Shown: positions 22,336 to 34,517, numbered from the stretch's first letter. The stretch: 64,000 nucleotides of DNA from Apium graveolens (GCF_009905375.1 NC_133657.1:42031853-42095852), one strand, 5' to 3'. Notes: generated from the sequence alone by a model not told the origin. Program-made: numbers and translations.

Positions 22336-24400
22336 TATTTTTAAACTTAACAAACAAATTAAATAGAGAGGATAACTCAACTAACAACTAGAAAAAGTAA
22401 TGTACCAGGACTTGTAAATAATGCTACTTGTTTTCTGGATCAAATGCCGTATTTCCAGATTTCTTCAGTAACTGGAATGAAAGATGCTTGTTCCTTTAGC
22501 ACTGAACTGATCTTCAAGTAGTTTCATCTTCATTTCCTTGGTTCTTCAACTCTCTGCCAGATAATACTTCTCAGTCTTGAAGTAATTATCATCAGTTTCT
22601 TTTGTAGAACCACATTTCCTGTTGAGAAGCGCATATCTTTCTTGCTTCTCCCCCTATGAGAATCAACTGCTTAAAGGAGATCACCTTCGTCTACCACCTC
22701 TCCCGTACAATAGGATCCGCAGATAAGAACTATTGGTACTCCCCTTTTGGAAAATAGCTTATCCCCTTATACAGAACAGTGATGAACCAAACCACTTCTT
22801 CTGATCACTAGGAAATCACCTTGTGTTTACCACCTCTCCCGTACAATAAGATCCGTAGTTACAAAAAACAATGGTGTGGTGTAGTGTACATGTGATTTAC
22901 CTTTTTCCTCCTTCTTGCTATTTCTCCCCCTTAGTTGAGGAATCCTCCAAACTATTATATAAGCTTTTATCTCCCCCTTAGATAAGGAATGTATGCTGTT
23001 GTCTGAAGGAGTTATCATATGTTACTTGGTTGGAAAAGAAATAACAAGTCATAGTCTGATCAACCATGTCCCTTTAAATGCTAATTGTGAGCTCCCAAAG
23101 GTCTCGAAGTATTCTAATCCAATCTGTAAATGTTAGGTTCCTAAGAGTTAAGTTCCAATCATAAGCAGAATCGAGACCTGAAGTATCAAGAACCATGTTT
23201 AGGGATAGGGAATGGGATATGGTGTTTCTGTCTTTCTTCCTCACTGTGAGTGTGTGATTCTATTTCATGTACCTCACAAGTATTTCACTCTTCTCTCCAC
23301 TTCTCACAAGTGTATCACTCCTCTCATAGCTCCAAAATCCAGTGGTACCTGCAAGGAAAATCACCTTAGCCATCCTTAAAGAGGTCACAGGTGGTGCAAT
23401 GGGAGTTCGCAAATCCCCATCCTCGTTAGACTCGTCAGATGAATTTGAGTCATAATCTACAAGTTGTTAGTTTCCCTTTTAGGGATCCAGATTTGAACTC
23501 TGGGAAGGTAAACAATGATCCAAAGAATTTAGCATAAAGATCAAAGTTTCCTTCTAATATTTGTGAAGACATTTCCTTTTGACTCATCAGGTAATATCTG
23601 AATCATTGTCAACAAGTTGCCGATATGCACCTATGTCAGATCCACTATCCGCAGATACATCCAGGTTTATTAGTCCTGGGGAGGTAGACACTGGCCACTG
23701 ACATATGGCTATTGGATCAGTATCCTCTCCTAACACCTGTAAAGAAAATTGGTCCGTTAAAGAACCTTAAAAAATCGAATCTAACCGTAAAATGGTCGAA
23801 ACTCTTGTTTCTATCAATTCAATCTTTTTGTGTGTAACCTTTCCTTGTGCATCAAGAATTGTTTATATTTGAGGTGGTGACACTACATCGGATACCCTGG
23901 CCGACAGGCAAATTTCAATAGACGCACCCTGTTGAGAGGATGAATCTAGTAACTGTTTTGTGCCTTTTCAGCCATTACATCTTTTTGAGAAGATGTATGG
24001 GGGCTAGCAGTTGTCTTGGTTTAAATGCTACTCATCTTTATAGGAGACAGAGCTGCTGGGTTGACGTCAGAACCTTCCTTATGTGGTGCACTAAGGCACT
24101 TACTCCCTCACGCTCATTCATACATCATTTTAGGGGTAAGAGAGTGTTGGTTGGTTCTATTTCTGTGTTTGTCTTTACAGTCTGGGATAGAAGTTGTGGG
24201 TTTTCAACCTCATGACTATCATGAAATAAGGCCATTGGAGGCTGAACCTGTTTCACTGAACACATGGCAATATAGAGATAAAATGCGCTTAAGATCTATA
24301 ATGAATGAAAATTATGCATTTAATATTTTGAGAGAAATGATGTACAGTAGTGATTTCACAAGATTTGAATGAAATAAGCAATCACCAATGTAGAAAGAAG
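22336..24400 (-). other. Copia B region downstream of pol; possible ORF3 remnant
   Basis: No intact gene. Two near copies of CCACCTCTCCCGTACAATA lie at about 22695 and 22825. The stretch 23380-24250, on the - strand, has a patchy resemblance to the linker of copia A ORF3: a CATCTTTTTGAGAAGATG-like block at 23976 compares with ACATCCTTTTGGGAGGATGC at 41644. The + strand frames at 23940-24215 and 24025-24372 have no family resemblance I recognise and are probably chance. Confidence 0.35.
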
Positions 24401-26145
24401 TTTGATTTTCTCCTAAAACTGTTCGAGTGCACAAGTCTGTTTTTATGCCTAAAAAGATAAATGATTTTATAAGACACAGACTGATGACTCAGCAGTATTA
24501 AGAAGAGAAAGAAAGATTTTGTCTTTCAACATGAATGAGTTTTTGTAAAAGCATTGATCACTTAGGGTAAAGTCTAAGCAATTCTCATTCATGTCAAAAG
24601 CTCCATAATCTATCTTTATAAAATGATTATCAACAACATTGTGTATTGGTAAACAATCTTAACAAGAATGACTATACTGCTGATTTTAAATTATAGTAAA
24701 ACTTTCAGATATAGCAACTCATATAAATTCACTAGAACTTAAAATCTCACAATTATCTGCAACAAAATATTAATAATATATCATTGACTGATATTTTTCA
24801 AGTTCTTTAGATACCAATAATTATGTTGCATCCTATTTTAAATATTAAAATAAGATATTAATGAATTAAATACCAATTATCTATCAAAGAGATATTGGCA
24901 TTCAATTTCATATATCATACAATTGTTAACTCCTAACAACTGTAGTGTCTCAAATAATATTGGTTCGATAAATAAAGCAACATTAACCAATATTGACTTG
25001 TTTGCAATTTTTAGAAAAATATTCTAAGTTCAATATACTTTGATCCATTGGGTATTGCATCTATTATCAAAGTGTTTAGGAATTTGCAAATAAGTATAAA
25101 AATTATTCTAGGTGAACAACATATGGTTACTTCTAATAAAGCAAAATCTTCATTGACCATAGTTGTACTTCTAGAGTCAAGAAATCACACAACTAATCAT
25201 GCTACAATCATATTCTGATTTCAGTGAATTCTTGAGATATAAGCATTGCTAAATTCACTAAAACCAAAATCTCATAATTAACTTATAACACATAAGTTAC
25301 AATCAATATACTAGATATCAATTATTGACAAATTTTAGTTATAATCAATCATGCTGCTTATTTATTTTAAGTTAGTTTGAATTATGGAGCAAATAAAATC
25401 ATTGAATTGCTTCAATTTCCATAATCTAAACTACCCAAAATAAATAATAAATAAATACTAAATATCTATGAGTTAGATACTAGCACTTAAATATTTTCAT
25501 AATTATCCTTGAACAATCACCAATAGGATATATGACTTATATACATGGCAATCACTCTCTGGATAATTAGTAACTTTAGAAATACTTTCTAAGCATATAA
25601 AATATTGAGAGTTTTATACACATAACTTAGAAAATACTTCAACTTTCAATATCAGTGACTTTGGAAATAAGCATTGATTATTTAGAACAAAAATTCTAAA
25701 TAATATCACTAATACTAAAAGTACCACAATTATTCGTACATGATACAAATAACTATGCCGCATATTATTTTAATACAATTCAAATTATGAGACTGATATG
25801 GAATGGAATTGTCTAAAGTCATAATTTAAATCAATTAAAATAATATTCAAACTTAATGCTATAAAACTTAACTACCACAAATGTATATGACATTGTAATC
25901 ATGATAATCAAGATAGTAGCACTAAGTACGAGGTACTGGATTACTGATAAATTCACAAGTCCTTTAAATATTGAAGATTTAGTACTTGTGAACTTATATT
26001 AAGAATTCCTTATAAATGGGATTTCCAACTAATATGCAATGAATGATATCCCACATTTACAAACCAGTCTTGAAAATTAACTTTATCAAGTGATTTAATA
26101 AATGTTTCTATCACTAACTCTTTAACTAAAAGACATGCTCTCAAA
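24401..26145. repeat. AT-rich degenerate repeats replacing copia B pol
   Basis: No coding frame. The stretch is built from diverged copies of a unit containing a TTATGGAGCAAATAA...TTCCATAA hairpin, CTCACTA-AAATCTCA-type blocks and AT-rich filler. Clear copies lie at 25365-25425 and 25745-25835, and a further one at 28720-28790 beyond the RNase H and RT remnants. Origin unknown. Confidence 0.5.
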
Positions 26146-26614
26146 TTAAATGATACCTGGTGTCAAGGTGCCTTGTTTCTTATCATAACAAAAAATTAAT
26201 CTTCTTCCACGAAGTTGACAGCTTCTCGAGATGCTTCTCCTGTCACTTAAGTTGACAGCCTCAGAGATGCTTCTCCTGTCTTTCTTACAACCTGCATAAT
26301 CTGTATCTATATAGCCAAACATGTTAAGCATAATATCTTTTAGGGTACTTTACTCCAATAGTTGATAGTCCCTTATGATATCTAATAAAATTGTTAATAG
26401 CTATAAGATTAGATTCTCTAGGATCTACTTGGAACCTTGTACTTTGGCATTTTGAGAACATTACATGTTGTCTATTAGCATTTGAGTAAAAGAGTGAGTT
26501 CTTCATACTTCTATAACTTGTCATTATACCTGAGTTGCACTGATCAAGCTTTAGTGGTTTCTGTTGGTAAGTAGTCTTGGCATGTTCAAAATCTTCCAAA
26601 TTTTGCATCTTCAA
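26146..26614 (-). pseudogene. Copia B RNase H region remnant
   Basis: Two overlapping frames on the - strand carry the copia segment just before and at the start of RNase H: RFQVDPRESNLIAINNFIRYHKG, then GYIDTDYAGCKKDRRS. In copia A the equivalents are [24 protein letters not shown] and [16 protein letters not shown]. The RNase H segment holds an internal duplication (DRRSIS twice, near 26200-26280) and then stops. Confidence 0.8.
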
Positions 26615-27189
26615 AAGATCCTTAACTTACTTGTATTGCCATCATTCTTTCAGTTTACTTGTACTCCTAAGAGAATTGTTCTTTTGGCTTGCTTCAGCTC
26701 CTAAAAGAATTATTCTAATGGCCTGCTTGAAGTAATTCCAAAAAGAATTGTAACCTTTCCAACATGCTCCTCCATACCTACTCTGCAATTACTTAGCAAA
26801 TAATCTTGCACAAGTTTTGTTAGTAGACCAACATATAAAATTATCATTATATCAGAGCACATATATAACATTATGTTTGTGCCTAGTGATAAGAGAGTTA
26901 TTAATATGACGACTCTACTAGTTCATATTAAACTGTAACTTCAGTTAGAGTGCCATACCATGTCCTTGACGATTGCTTGAGTAGTATACTAGTTCATACC
27001 AATCTGAAGTGAGCTTGTGAAGAAGAGATATACGTGGTCCAATAGGTCTGCAACTGCAAAGTCCATGAACTGTTATGCATTGACTTCCTCTTTTGACTCA
27101 CCAACCAGAAGTGCACTTGTACACATCTACTAGAGTCCAATTCCAAGTGTAATGTGCATCAGGTGCCTGATATGTCGTAATATCCTCAA

Positions 27190-27480
27190 GTCTCATCACT
27201 GGTGCTTTCTGTTAGATACTACTTCCTGAAAATAACCTAGCATCCAGTTTGGCCTTGTCCCTCGTAACAATGCCATTGTCATCCAGTATGATTTCTGGTT
27301 ATCCTTGTACCAATTACAATATTGTCATTTGGTTTGGATACCAGCTTCCCTACAATCTGCTCGCTGACTGATTGAGCTCATCTTGCTTCGTAATCACCCA
27401 ATCGATCCGTATTTATCAGAGCTTCTGTAACTTTCTTAGTTTTTTCTTCAGATAGAAAGCTAGAGAAATAATCATTCGCA
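27190..27480 (-). pseudogene. Copia B RT N-terminal remnant
   Basis: On the - strand, translation in shifting frames gives TKQDELNQS, a KLVSKPNDN-like stretch and DDNGIVTRDKAKLDA. These correspond to the copia RT start [19 protein letters not shown]...[14 protein letters not shown]. Several stops and frameshifts. The catalytic YVDD region was not found. Confidence 0.65.
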
Positions 27481-27772
27481 CTCAGTAGCCCTGCTAATCA
27501 TTACTCCACCATTTGGATCACTTAAGAACTAGACTCTGGGAATAATATTAACATCAAACCCTTTGTCTCAGCAAGTATGTTCTTTAGTGTCCTCTAATAT
27601 TCAATGTGGTGTTGTGTCTGACTAGTTGATCCTTCTTTTGCTCCTTCTTCTGATCCTCTAGCCTTTACTCTAGTATCAAAAACACCAAGTATCAAGTGCC
27701 AAGGATGGTTTTTACACTATTCTCACGTCTTGGTAGACTAGCTCTTGATAACTCAGCATTTTCAAAATTATG

Positions 27773-28225
27773 TTAAGTCTGACCAGTGGATCTTTGTTCT
27801 TCTTCTTTTGCTCCCCCTGAGTTGTTGTCAGCATGATCTAGAATCTGAAGCTTGTGGATTGGTTCCAAAGATGATATGACCGTGCTTCTTCCAATTTCCA
27901 CTGTCATTACTGCATCTGAACCACTTCCACTATCACCACTGTCAATTAATCCTTCAGAATTTGAATCTTGAGAACTAGTTCCAGAAATAGATTGACTATC
28001 TTTGCTTGTCTCAGAACCATGCCCATCAGAGTCTGAATCAGAATTGTGATTATTGACAAGATCATTTGCATAGACATCTTCATTTGGAACAACCTCAGGT
28101 TTATCTTCATCATCAGAAAGATCTTCAACATCTTGATTGTCTAAGCTGTCTTCCCTCTGATTACTTAGGAGCTTGCTGTCATTAGATGTTAATAATGACA
28201 AAAATAGAACCTCATAATCAAACAT
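27773..28225 (-). pseudogene. Copia B integrase-RT linker remnant (acidic/Ser-rich)
   Basis: A 150-codon open frame rich in Asp, Ser and Glu, with SDSDSDGHGSETSKDSQSIS and SGDSGSGSDAV. Its position between integrase and RT and its composition match the variable linker in copia A pol (residues 450-560). The integrase catalytic core itself is missing. It is unlikely to make a separate protein. Confidence 0.5.
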
Positions 28226-28439
28226 GATTCACTATCCACTAAGTCTACTACAAATTATGATATTCAATTAAGAACTCGTTAATTGTTAGACTCCATAGAA
28301 ATTGAAGTATGTTCAACTATGCTACACATATGATTTTGATCTTAGTGAGTTTTTCAGAAAAAGTAATTTAAAATATCTCACTATCATCAAAATCTCACCA
28401 CTAACTAGTGATAAAACTATCAACAAGATTTGTTACTAG

Positions 28440-28680
28440 ATTTATCAGAGGTTTATAGTGCTACAAATATCACCACCAACTAATGATATGAATCATCAAG
28501 AGTTTATGATGTCACATATATCACCACTAACTAGTGATATGAATTATTTAGAGTTTATGATGCTACATATATCACCTTTAACTAATGATATGAATTATCA
28601 AGAGTTTATGGTGCTACAAAACTCATCACTAACCACTGAAAAAAAATTCTCAGAGGTGTAATGCTGCTAAACTCATCACA
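28440..28680 (+). repeat. 51-bp tandem repeat (about 4.5 units)
   Basis: Units of 51 bp with the marker CACCAC/CACCTTT recur at 28471, 28522, 28573 and about 28624. The unit length is a multiple of three, so one + strand frame (28458-28661) stays open and reads ISPLTNDMNYQEFMM-like 17-residue repeats. Lying inside a decayed - strand retroelement, it is more likely non-coding. Confidence 0.8.
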
Positions 28681-28849
28681 AATCACTGAATAAATCATTA
28701 GAGATGTGATGCTGCTACTACTTTAACAATTTGACTTATGGAGCAAATAATAAAGTTGAATGGCTTCAAGGTCCATAAATCAAACTATTGAAGTAGAAAC
28801 TCAACAAATAATCGCAACAGATATTCAACAAATATATGCATTTAAATAT

Positions 28850-29051
28850 TGAGTGAGAGATGACATTCCTGATTTCACGCCATATCCCGTAGTGATTCCT
28901 TTGTTATCATCTCCAAAGGTTAATACTGGGCCAGCTTACTTGTCCACTTCTGATAGCAGGGCTCTATCCTCGAACTCTGGTGTATTAAACATCCAATGTT
29001 CACAATTCACATGGTCCGCTTCACTTTTTCTTGCCCTGTCTACATTATGGA
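28850..29051 (-). pseudogene. Copia B protease remnant
   Basis: On the - strand, reads ...GPVLTFGDDNKGITTGYG, the segment following the copia protease active site (compare [18 protein letters not shown] in copia A). The upstream [11 protein letters not shown] active-site motif is not intact here. Confidence 0.7.
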
Positions 29052-31258
29052 TCAAGTTTTCTTTGGTACCCAAACTAAATTGGGTCCAGGGTACTTAGGA
29101 ACATATGCATATCTAGCAGATTTCTTAACATTCTTGACAGATTCAGCATGCTTTACATTTTCATTGACTGTGTCCTTAACATCCTTGGAAGGACCATTAG
29201 CTTTGCTTTTGGTCTTGGTGAAGGTAGCCTCTTTCCTAGCACTAGGAGGGCTTGCAGTATTTGACTTACTTTTGTTCTTATGCAGATCATGGCATGCATT
29301 GTGTGAATGTGTGTAATCAAGATACGTTTTCATGAATGAAACAACACATGACATGCAAACAGGTTATCACACTTGGAAGATTTAGGAACACTAGGCATGG
29401 TATGCATATTAACATTTTTTACTTTGTCCACTTTAACCTTTTTACATGCATGAGATAGGTGTCCAGTGGATCCATAGTTATTACACACCTTTCTAGGGCC
29501 ATCCTTTCCTGTTCTGCCATTTCTATTCTTACTAGATTTAGTGGTGGAACTAAAACCTAGTCCTGCAGTAGTTTGTTCACTTTCATGGGATGCTTGTTTT
29601 TCAGATTTCTTAGCATTTTTATCTTTTATCTTTTCAAGATCTTCAACAAGCATCTCATGATGAATGAACAAATTCTCCTCATCAAAAGGTTCCGAAGATG
29701 CCTTCTTAAAAAAGGTTTCTTAGCATTCTTCAGAACATGTGGTGTATCTGGTGGATTAACAACTTTTATTACAGGTTCATTATCCACCACATGTTTCTTA
29801 CTAGATTTTCTAAGTTCATCATAATCTAGTCCAATTCCAAGTTTTCCACTTATAACTTGACTAGATATGAGTTTCTTTGCAAGATTAGCAGAATTAGCAT
29901 AAGCCTGAAGCTTAGTTTCTAATTCCTTTATCTTCTCATCCTTTCCTTCTATAGTCTCAACATGTTTCTTATCTCTAAGTTCCAGATATTGATTTCTTGT
30001 TTTAAGGTCTTCTATAGCAACATTGGTGAGAACCAGCTTATTATTTTCAGTTTTGATCTTTTCTAGTTCTTTCTTTAAGTCACTAGTAGTACCTTCTGAA
30101 CATCTTAGGGATAAGCACCAATTCCTATATCTTAACCTAAGCACATTGTAGTTTTCAGCACATAACTAGTCACTACATTCTACATTAGGTCTATCATAGG
30201 AAAGTTTATCAAAATATACTTGAGCAAGTTCTTTAAAAGCTATACAGTCGGCATTATCATAAATTTTAGCAGGGGGTGATATAGATACCTGAGGAGTTGA
30301 TTCTGCCATCAATGCAAGATTTCCATATTCTTCCTCTTCATCATCTGTATCATCCCAGTTTTTTCCTTCAGCAATGTAGGACTTGACTGGATACTTTTTG
30401 GATTTCCCTTAATCCCTTTTCTGAACCCCTTTGCCCTTATCTTTTGATTGTTGAGGCTTCCTGCATTCACTGGCAAAGTGTCCAACCTCATCACATTTAT
30501 AGCATTTGAATTTGTTTCTATCTACCATTCCAGTTTTATATCCAGAACTGGAGTATGAGTTGGATCTCTGCCCTCTGCTACTGCTCCCTGAGCCCCTGAA
30601 ACCTTTCTTCCTTCTGAATCTCATATTGCTGAACATCCCTGCTAGATTTGCCATTGTGGGATCTTCCATCTGTTTTAATTCTTCCATGGTGTAGTAGTCA
30701 CTAGGATCCCCAGTCAGATTTCCATCATCCACTTCAGCCTCAAAAAGCACATTAGTTTGAGACTTGGACTTCTCAACAGTGATATCTAGGTCTTCATGCT
30801 TGCTTGCAACCAGTGCAGTTGTTCTCAGCAACTCAGCATTTTTGGCATCACTGGATTTATTTCCATATATGATCCTCTTCTGGTCTAACTCCATTCCATG
30901 AATCTTCAGTACCTTCCATTAACAGTTCAATTGTGTCCCACATGTGTTTGCCACTTTCACAAACAAGAATTTGGTGACACATGTCAGAGTCCATGGCATC
31001 TATCAATATTAGCTGTAGACTGTCATCTAGGGCAACCAATTCCTTTTCCTTTGCAGTCCAATCAGATTTTGGTTTAGGAATGGTACGTCGTTCATTATCA
31101 GGATCAACCATTTCAGGTATGTGTGGGCCGTCATTCAGAATTTCCATGTAATCAGGGTTCGCAGCCTTGAGATAGAGAATCATCTTTTTCTTCCATAGAT
31201 TGTAATTTTCTTTGTCAAACTTTGGTACCTTAATACTTCCAACCTTTTGAGAACTCAT
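29052..31258 (-). pseudogene. Copia B gag remnant
   Basis: Starts at the ATG at 31258 (MSSQKVGSIKVPKFDKENYNLWKKKM), a copia gag N-terminus. A deletion or frameshift near 30880 joins GTEDSW... to a second open stretch. That stretch (30894-30409) contains the zinc knuckle CYKCDEVGHFASEC, followed by coiled-coil-like Lys/Glu-rich sequence (30144-29626). Near the end lies a degenerate second knuckle CNNYGSTGHLSHAC (29330-29671), where the second Cys is replaced by Tyr. The region ends in YPGPNLVWVPKKT, the usual gag-pol junction sequence. Multiple frames; not functional. Confidence 0.82.
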
Positions 31259-31379
31259 GATTAAATTAATTAAGATTCAAAAATTTCAAGAAATAGAAAA
31301 TTTTGAAAATTAAAAATCTGCAAGAGTGAACTTGTTTTGGTCTAAACTTCCGGATCTTGATTTGTATGTCAATCAAATG

Positions 31380-31391
31380 GCTCTGATACCA
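31380..31391 (-). other. Copia B primer binding site (tRNA-iMet)
   Basis: The - strand reads TGGTATCAGAGC two nt inside the 5' LTR end at 31394, a perfect 12-nt initiator tRNA match. Confidence 0.9.
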
Positions 31392-31393
31392 AT

Positions 31394-32774
31394 TGTTATG
31401 TCCAAAGGTATCGTAGAAGGGGGGTTTGAATACGATACCACCAATTAATTGCGATTCAAAATAAGTTCTTAGTTTATGCTGGTAAGTAAAAACACAACAC
31501 AATTCAAGGAATATATTTCGATTGATATAAACCTTAATGTTGCTACAATCTAATCAATTGATTAGCTTCTACAGTAATTTCAACAGCATAACAGTACAGT
31601 TACAAAGCAATTAATATGAACTTGAATGCTCCGTAATGCTCTCCATAAAAGCTTCTCAGTTTGCTGGTGAAGAAATCTCTACTGAATGAATGCTGAGATT
31701 TCTGTTTTATTGTAGACTTAAAACCAAATTGAATACGTGGCTTCTTCTGGTCCAAGCATTCTAATTTGCTACACTTCAAAATAACCCAAGTCCCTAGTAG
31801 TCAATTGTAGTAGTCGATTTGCACAGGATGTTAGTAGTCGACTTATAAATCAAAAGGAGAGCATTTGACTTAGTCAATTCACAAGCTAGGAACAAGAAGG
31901 GCTACTAGTCGATTCTAAGAATTCATTACTTCGACTAGTAGTAGTATAGAAGTCGAATTAGACTTGTCTTGATTTCTACTAGTCGAATTGCATTCAAAGG
32001 AGGGTTCTTTGCCTTAGATTCTTCTTGGTCACTCGTAGTCGACTAACAATCCTTCAAAATCGACTAGTAGACTTGGTCAAACTCCTAGAAGTCAATTTGG
32101 GTTCAAGGTATAAGTTTTTGACTTGGTTTCTAGTTCAAAACCACACTAGTCGACTAATGAAAACTAGAAGTCGACTAGTAGGTGTTTAGAAGTCGACTAT
32201 TGACTTCCACTAGTCGACCACTTCCTTTTAAGAGATCCTTACTTAGCCAAATCTTCATACATGCTATTTGCTGGACCAATAACTCCTGGAATGTTGACTT
32301 GAATCCCTTTTGAACTTGATCTTGAAATCACTTAACACTTCTTTTGTAGACTTGAATGATCAATCCTGGAATGCTGACGTTTAGTGCATTGGTCTGGTTC
32401 ACAAAAGACTAGCCCTGAATTGAATATCCTTATCCTTTCTTATTGTTCCTTGTTAATGAATTCTGACTTGAGTTATATAGATTGTTTTCTACTGGAATCA
32501 CTTGATTTCTATACTTGAATCTTCAACTGTATTAAAATAACAAGTCCTCTGATTGTTTATTCTTCACAGAGGCCTGATCACTCAATGATCTTCTTTCTAT
32601 GACTTCAAATAGACTTGCACTTGTAATAATGTGTTCTGATTCTTGTATGTGTCTGATCATTCTTCTTCTGGATTCCTTGTGTAGACATAGTATTATTAAC
32701 CTGTCCTGTTCTAGTGTTGTTATTGTGTTGAGTTATCACGTAACTGTTCACACAGCTACGCCGTCTCACCAACA
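31394..32774 (-). repeat. Copia B 5' LTR (1381 bp)
   Basis: Direct repeat of 20943-22318, starting TGTTATGTCC and ending CTCACCAACA. It has the same AGTCGACTAGT-type dyad cluster at about 31800-32220. Confidence 0.92.
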
Positions 32775-32779
32775 GTTCT

Positions 32780-33522
32780 ATTATGGGCTAATCGTGATCA
32801 TGGGATCATAGTGGATTTACTATGGATTTCTTTAGTTAATTGTTTAATACCTTGGTACGTGGTGATTATATGGTATCTAGCATAGGTTGTGCTTATTCGT
32901 CTTATGTGCGTCGCGAACATGTAAGATAGCCTGTTAATCTCTTGCGAAGCGACAGTAAATCTTAAGATTTAGAACTTGCCATGCTAGCATAGGTTCATAT
33001 ATTGTATGCATGATTAGTGGGTAACTCTAACCGTTTTACTTTCCCTGTGTAAACATAATGAATAACTTGCGCTTAAATCGTTATATTTTCAAATTCTGTA
33101 GACATATAGGGTCTCAACATGATTGATGCCTATTCAACTTCTATCTTAATTCTGGATGCTTGATAGAATAGTATTCATACAATGAAAGTTGGCGTTTATC
33201 AGTTTCGTGTTGTTCGATTAATATCATCACCATTACATGCTAATGGTAGTAATAATAACTATAGAATGAAGTAGTAATGAAGTTATGATCTCATGTATGT
33301 TTAATATTATTAATTTAAGTGTTTAATTATCGTAGTTAATATTAGTTAATCAACCTTAATTGTTATTGTCTTGACATTGAAGAATAATCATACATTGGTA
33401 AGTAAGTGTTAATTAAATATAATTAATCAGAGTCTCTTTGGGAACGAACTAGAAATCATTCAATATTATTTGTGAACGCGTATACTTGCGTGATTTATTT
33501 AGTGCATGCTTTGTGCCTAACA
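32780..33522 (+). repeat. Athila-2 3' LTR, second part
   Basis: After the copia B TSD the LTR resumes with ATTATGGGCTAATCG and runs to CCTAACA at 33522, matching 10356-11098 of the 5' LTR. The Athila-2 TSD GCTGG and Athila-1 ORF3 follow directly. Confidence 0.92.
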
Positions 33523-33747
33523 GCTGGTTTGGGTTCAGCGCAGTATAGGCGCTTGGCGAGGAAGATGGATGCAATGCATGACATCCATAGTAGGTTTGCA
33601 CATGATCTCACCCAGGCATTTGGGACAGCATTCAGAGCCACATGCATTGATATCCAGTGGCCAGTTTTTGGTGAGGACTCTGTGTATCCGCCTCCTAACA
33701 CTCTTGACACTCGACCCGTTGAGGGTGATGATCCTGATTCCGAGTAG
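33523..33747 (+). pseudogene. Athila-1 ORF3, 3' part
   Basis: Begins with the TSD GCTGG and continues the frame left at 9684: GLGSAQYRRLARKMDAM, AFGTAFRATCIDIQWPVFGEDSVYPPP, and the acidic end VEGDDPDSE with TAG at 33745-33747. It matches the C-termini of the Athila-2 and Athila-3 ORF3s, confirming that Athila-2 inserted into this ORF. Confidence 0.88.
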
Positions 33748-34071
33748 GTATGCCTGATTCCTTACTATTATCTTCACTGATGATAGTGAAAATTTTAAGC
33801 TTAGGGGTGATAGTTTAAGGAATATGTTTGTGCGAGTCCATTTTTTTGCATATTCATGATAGTTTAGTTCATATAGTTGCATATTATCATGTAGTTTTTT
33901 TAGTATGTTGCATATAGTTTCATGCATTTGCATTATAACATGATCCCTTAGTTTAATTTGCCGATTGATTTGTGATATTGATGCAAGTATAGTGATGTCG
34001 TATTTAGGAATGTTAAGTCTTATCGAGTTGATTTGCATACCAGAAGCAATATTTTTTTTCACTAAGTCTTA
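33748..34071 (+). other. Athila-1 spacer after ORF3 with degenerate second polypurine tract
   Basis: Non-coding. AAGCTTAGGGGTGATAG at about 33798 is the decayed counterpart of AAGTTTGGGGGTGGTAG found just after ORF3 in Athila-2 and Athila-3. The Harbinger element interrupts the spacer at 34071; it resumes at 37060-37096 and again at 50215. Confidence 0.65.
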
Positions 34072-34517
34072 GAGCATATGCAGCGCGTAAAAAAAGTTGA
34101 TTCAGGGGCTTTTTCAATTCTCTCATATTAAAAGTAGTATGCACCACTGAATGGTCTACTCCATCAGTTATTGATGCTCCGCCAATTCAGCAAGCAAACC
34201 ATTGATTTTTGATGGACTTGCTAACGGGCTTCAATTACTGGGCCCTACAAACTAAAGTAAATTGTATTCACTTTTCACACTATAACGACTATAATTTTGT
34301 AGCAGCTATAATTTTAATTAGTAACGGTCATTTTTTGTTGCTTATAAATAACATACTCAATATTCATTTGTAACAAAAAAATTTACACAACCCTATTTTA
34401 TTACAAGTTTTGTGATTTATATATATTATTTATCTCTCACACAAAATTTTATAACACCCACATTTCTACTTTCTCAATCTTATTTTTTCTTTCAAATTTT
34501 ATACGTATAAATATATA

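Larger units (their letters stand above)
20943..32774 (-). mobile_element. Copia B: Sirevirus-like element with scrambled interior, non-autonomous
   Basis: LTRs 20943-22318 and 31394-32774 in direct orientation, with a TSD GTTCT (20938-20942 and 32775-32779). A tRNA-iMet PBS lies at 31380-31391 on the - strand and a PPT at 22319-22333. Gag is near the right LTR, so transcription is on the - strand. By eye the LTRs differ at about 45-50 of 1380 positions, but the interior is far more decayed: only fragments of gag, protease, RT and RNase H survive among AT-rich repeats. This suggests it was already defective when it last moved, with proteins supplied by a relative. Confidence 0.88.
9685..33522 (+). 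mobile_element. Athila-2: Athila-like element inserted in Athila-1 ORF3, internally deleted
   Basis: 5' LTR 9685-11098 and 3' LTR 20251-20942 plus 32780-33522, flanked by a perfect 5-bp TSD GCTGG (9680-9684 and 33523-33527). The internal region holds a gag-integrase fusion lacking protease, RT and RNase H, an ORF3 split by a solo LTR, a long conserved spacer and a PPT. The 3' LTR is split by copia B. With no RT it could move only with help from another element. By eye the LTRs differ by roughly 3-4 percent plus one extra palindrome unit in the 3' LTR. Confidence 0.9.

Noticed and set aside
23940..24372. Two overlapping + strand frames (91 and 115 aa) in copia B
   Set aside because: They are antisense to the element, unlike any family I recognise, and lie in decayed sequence.
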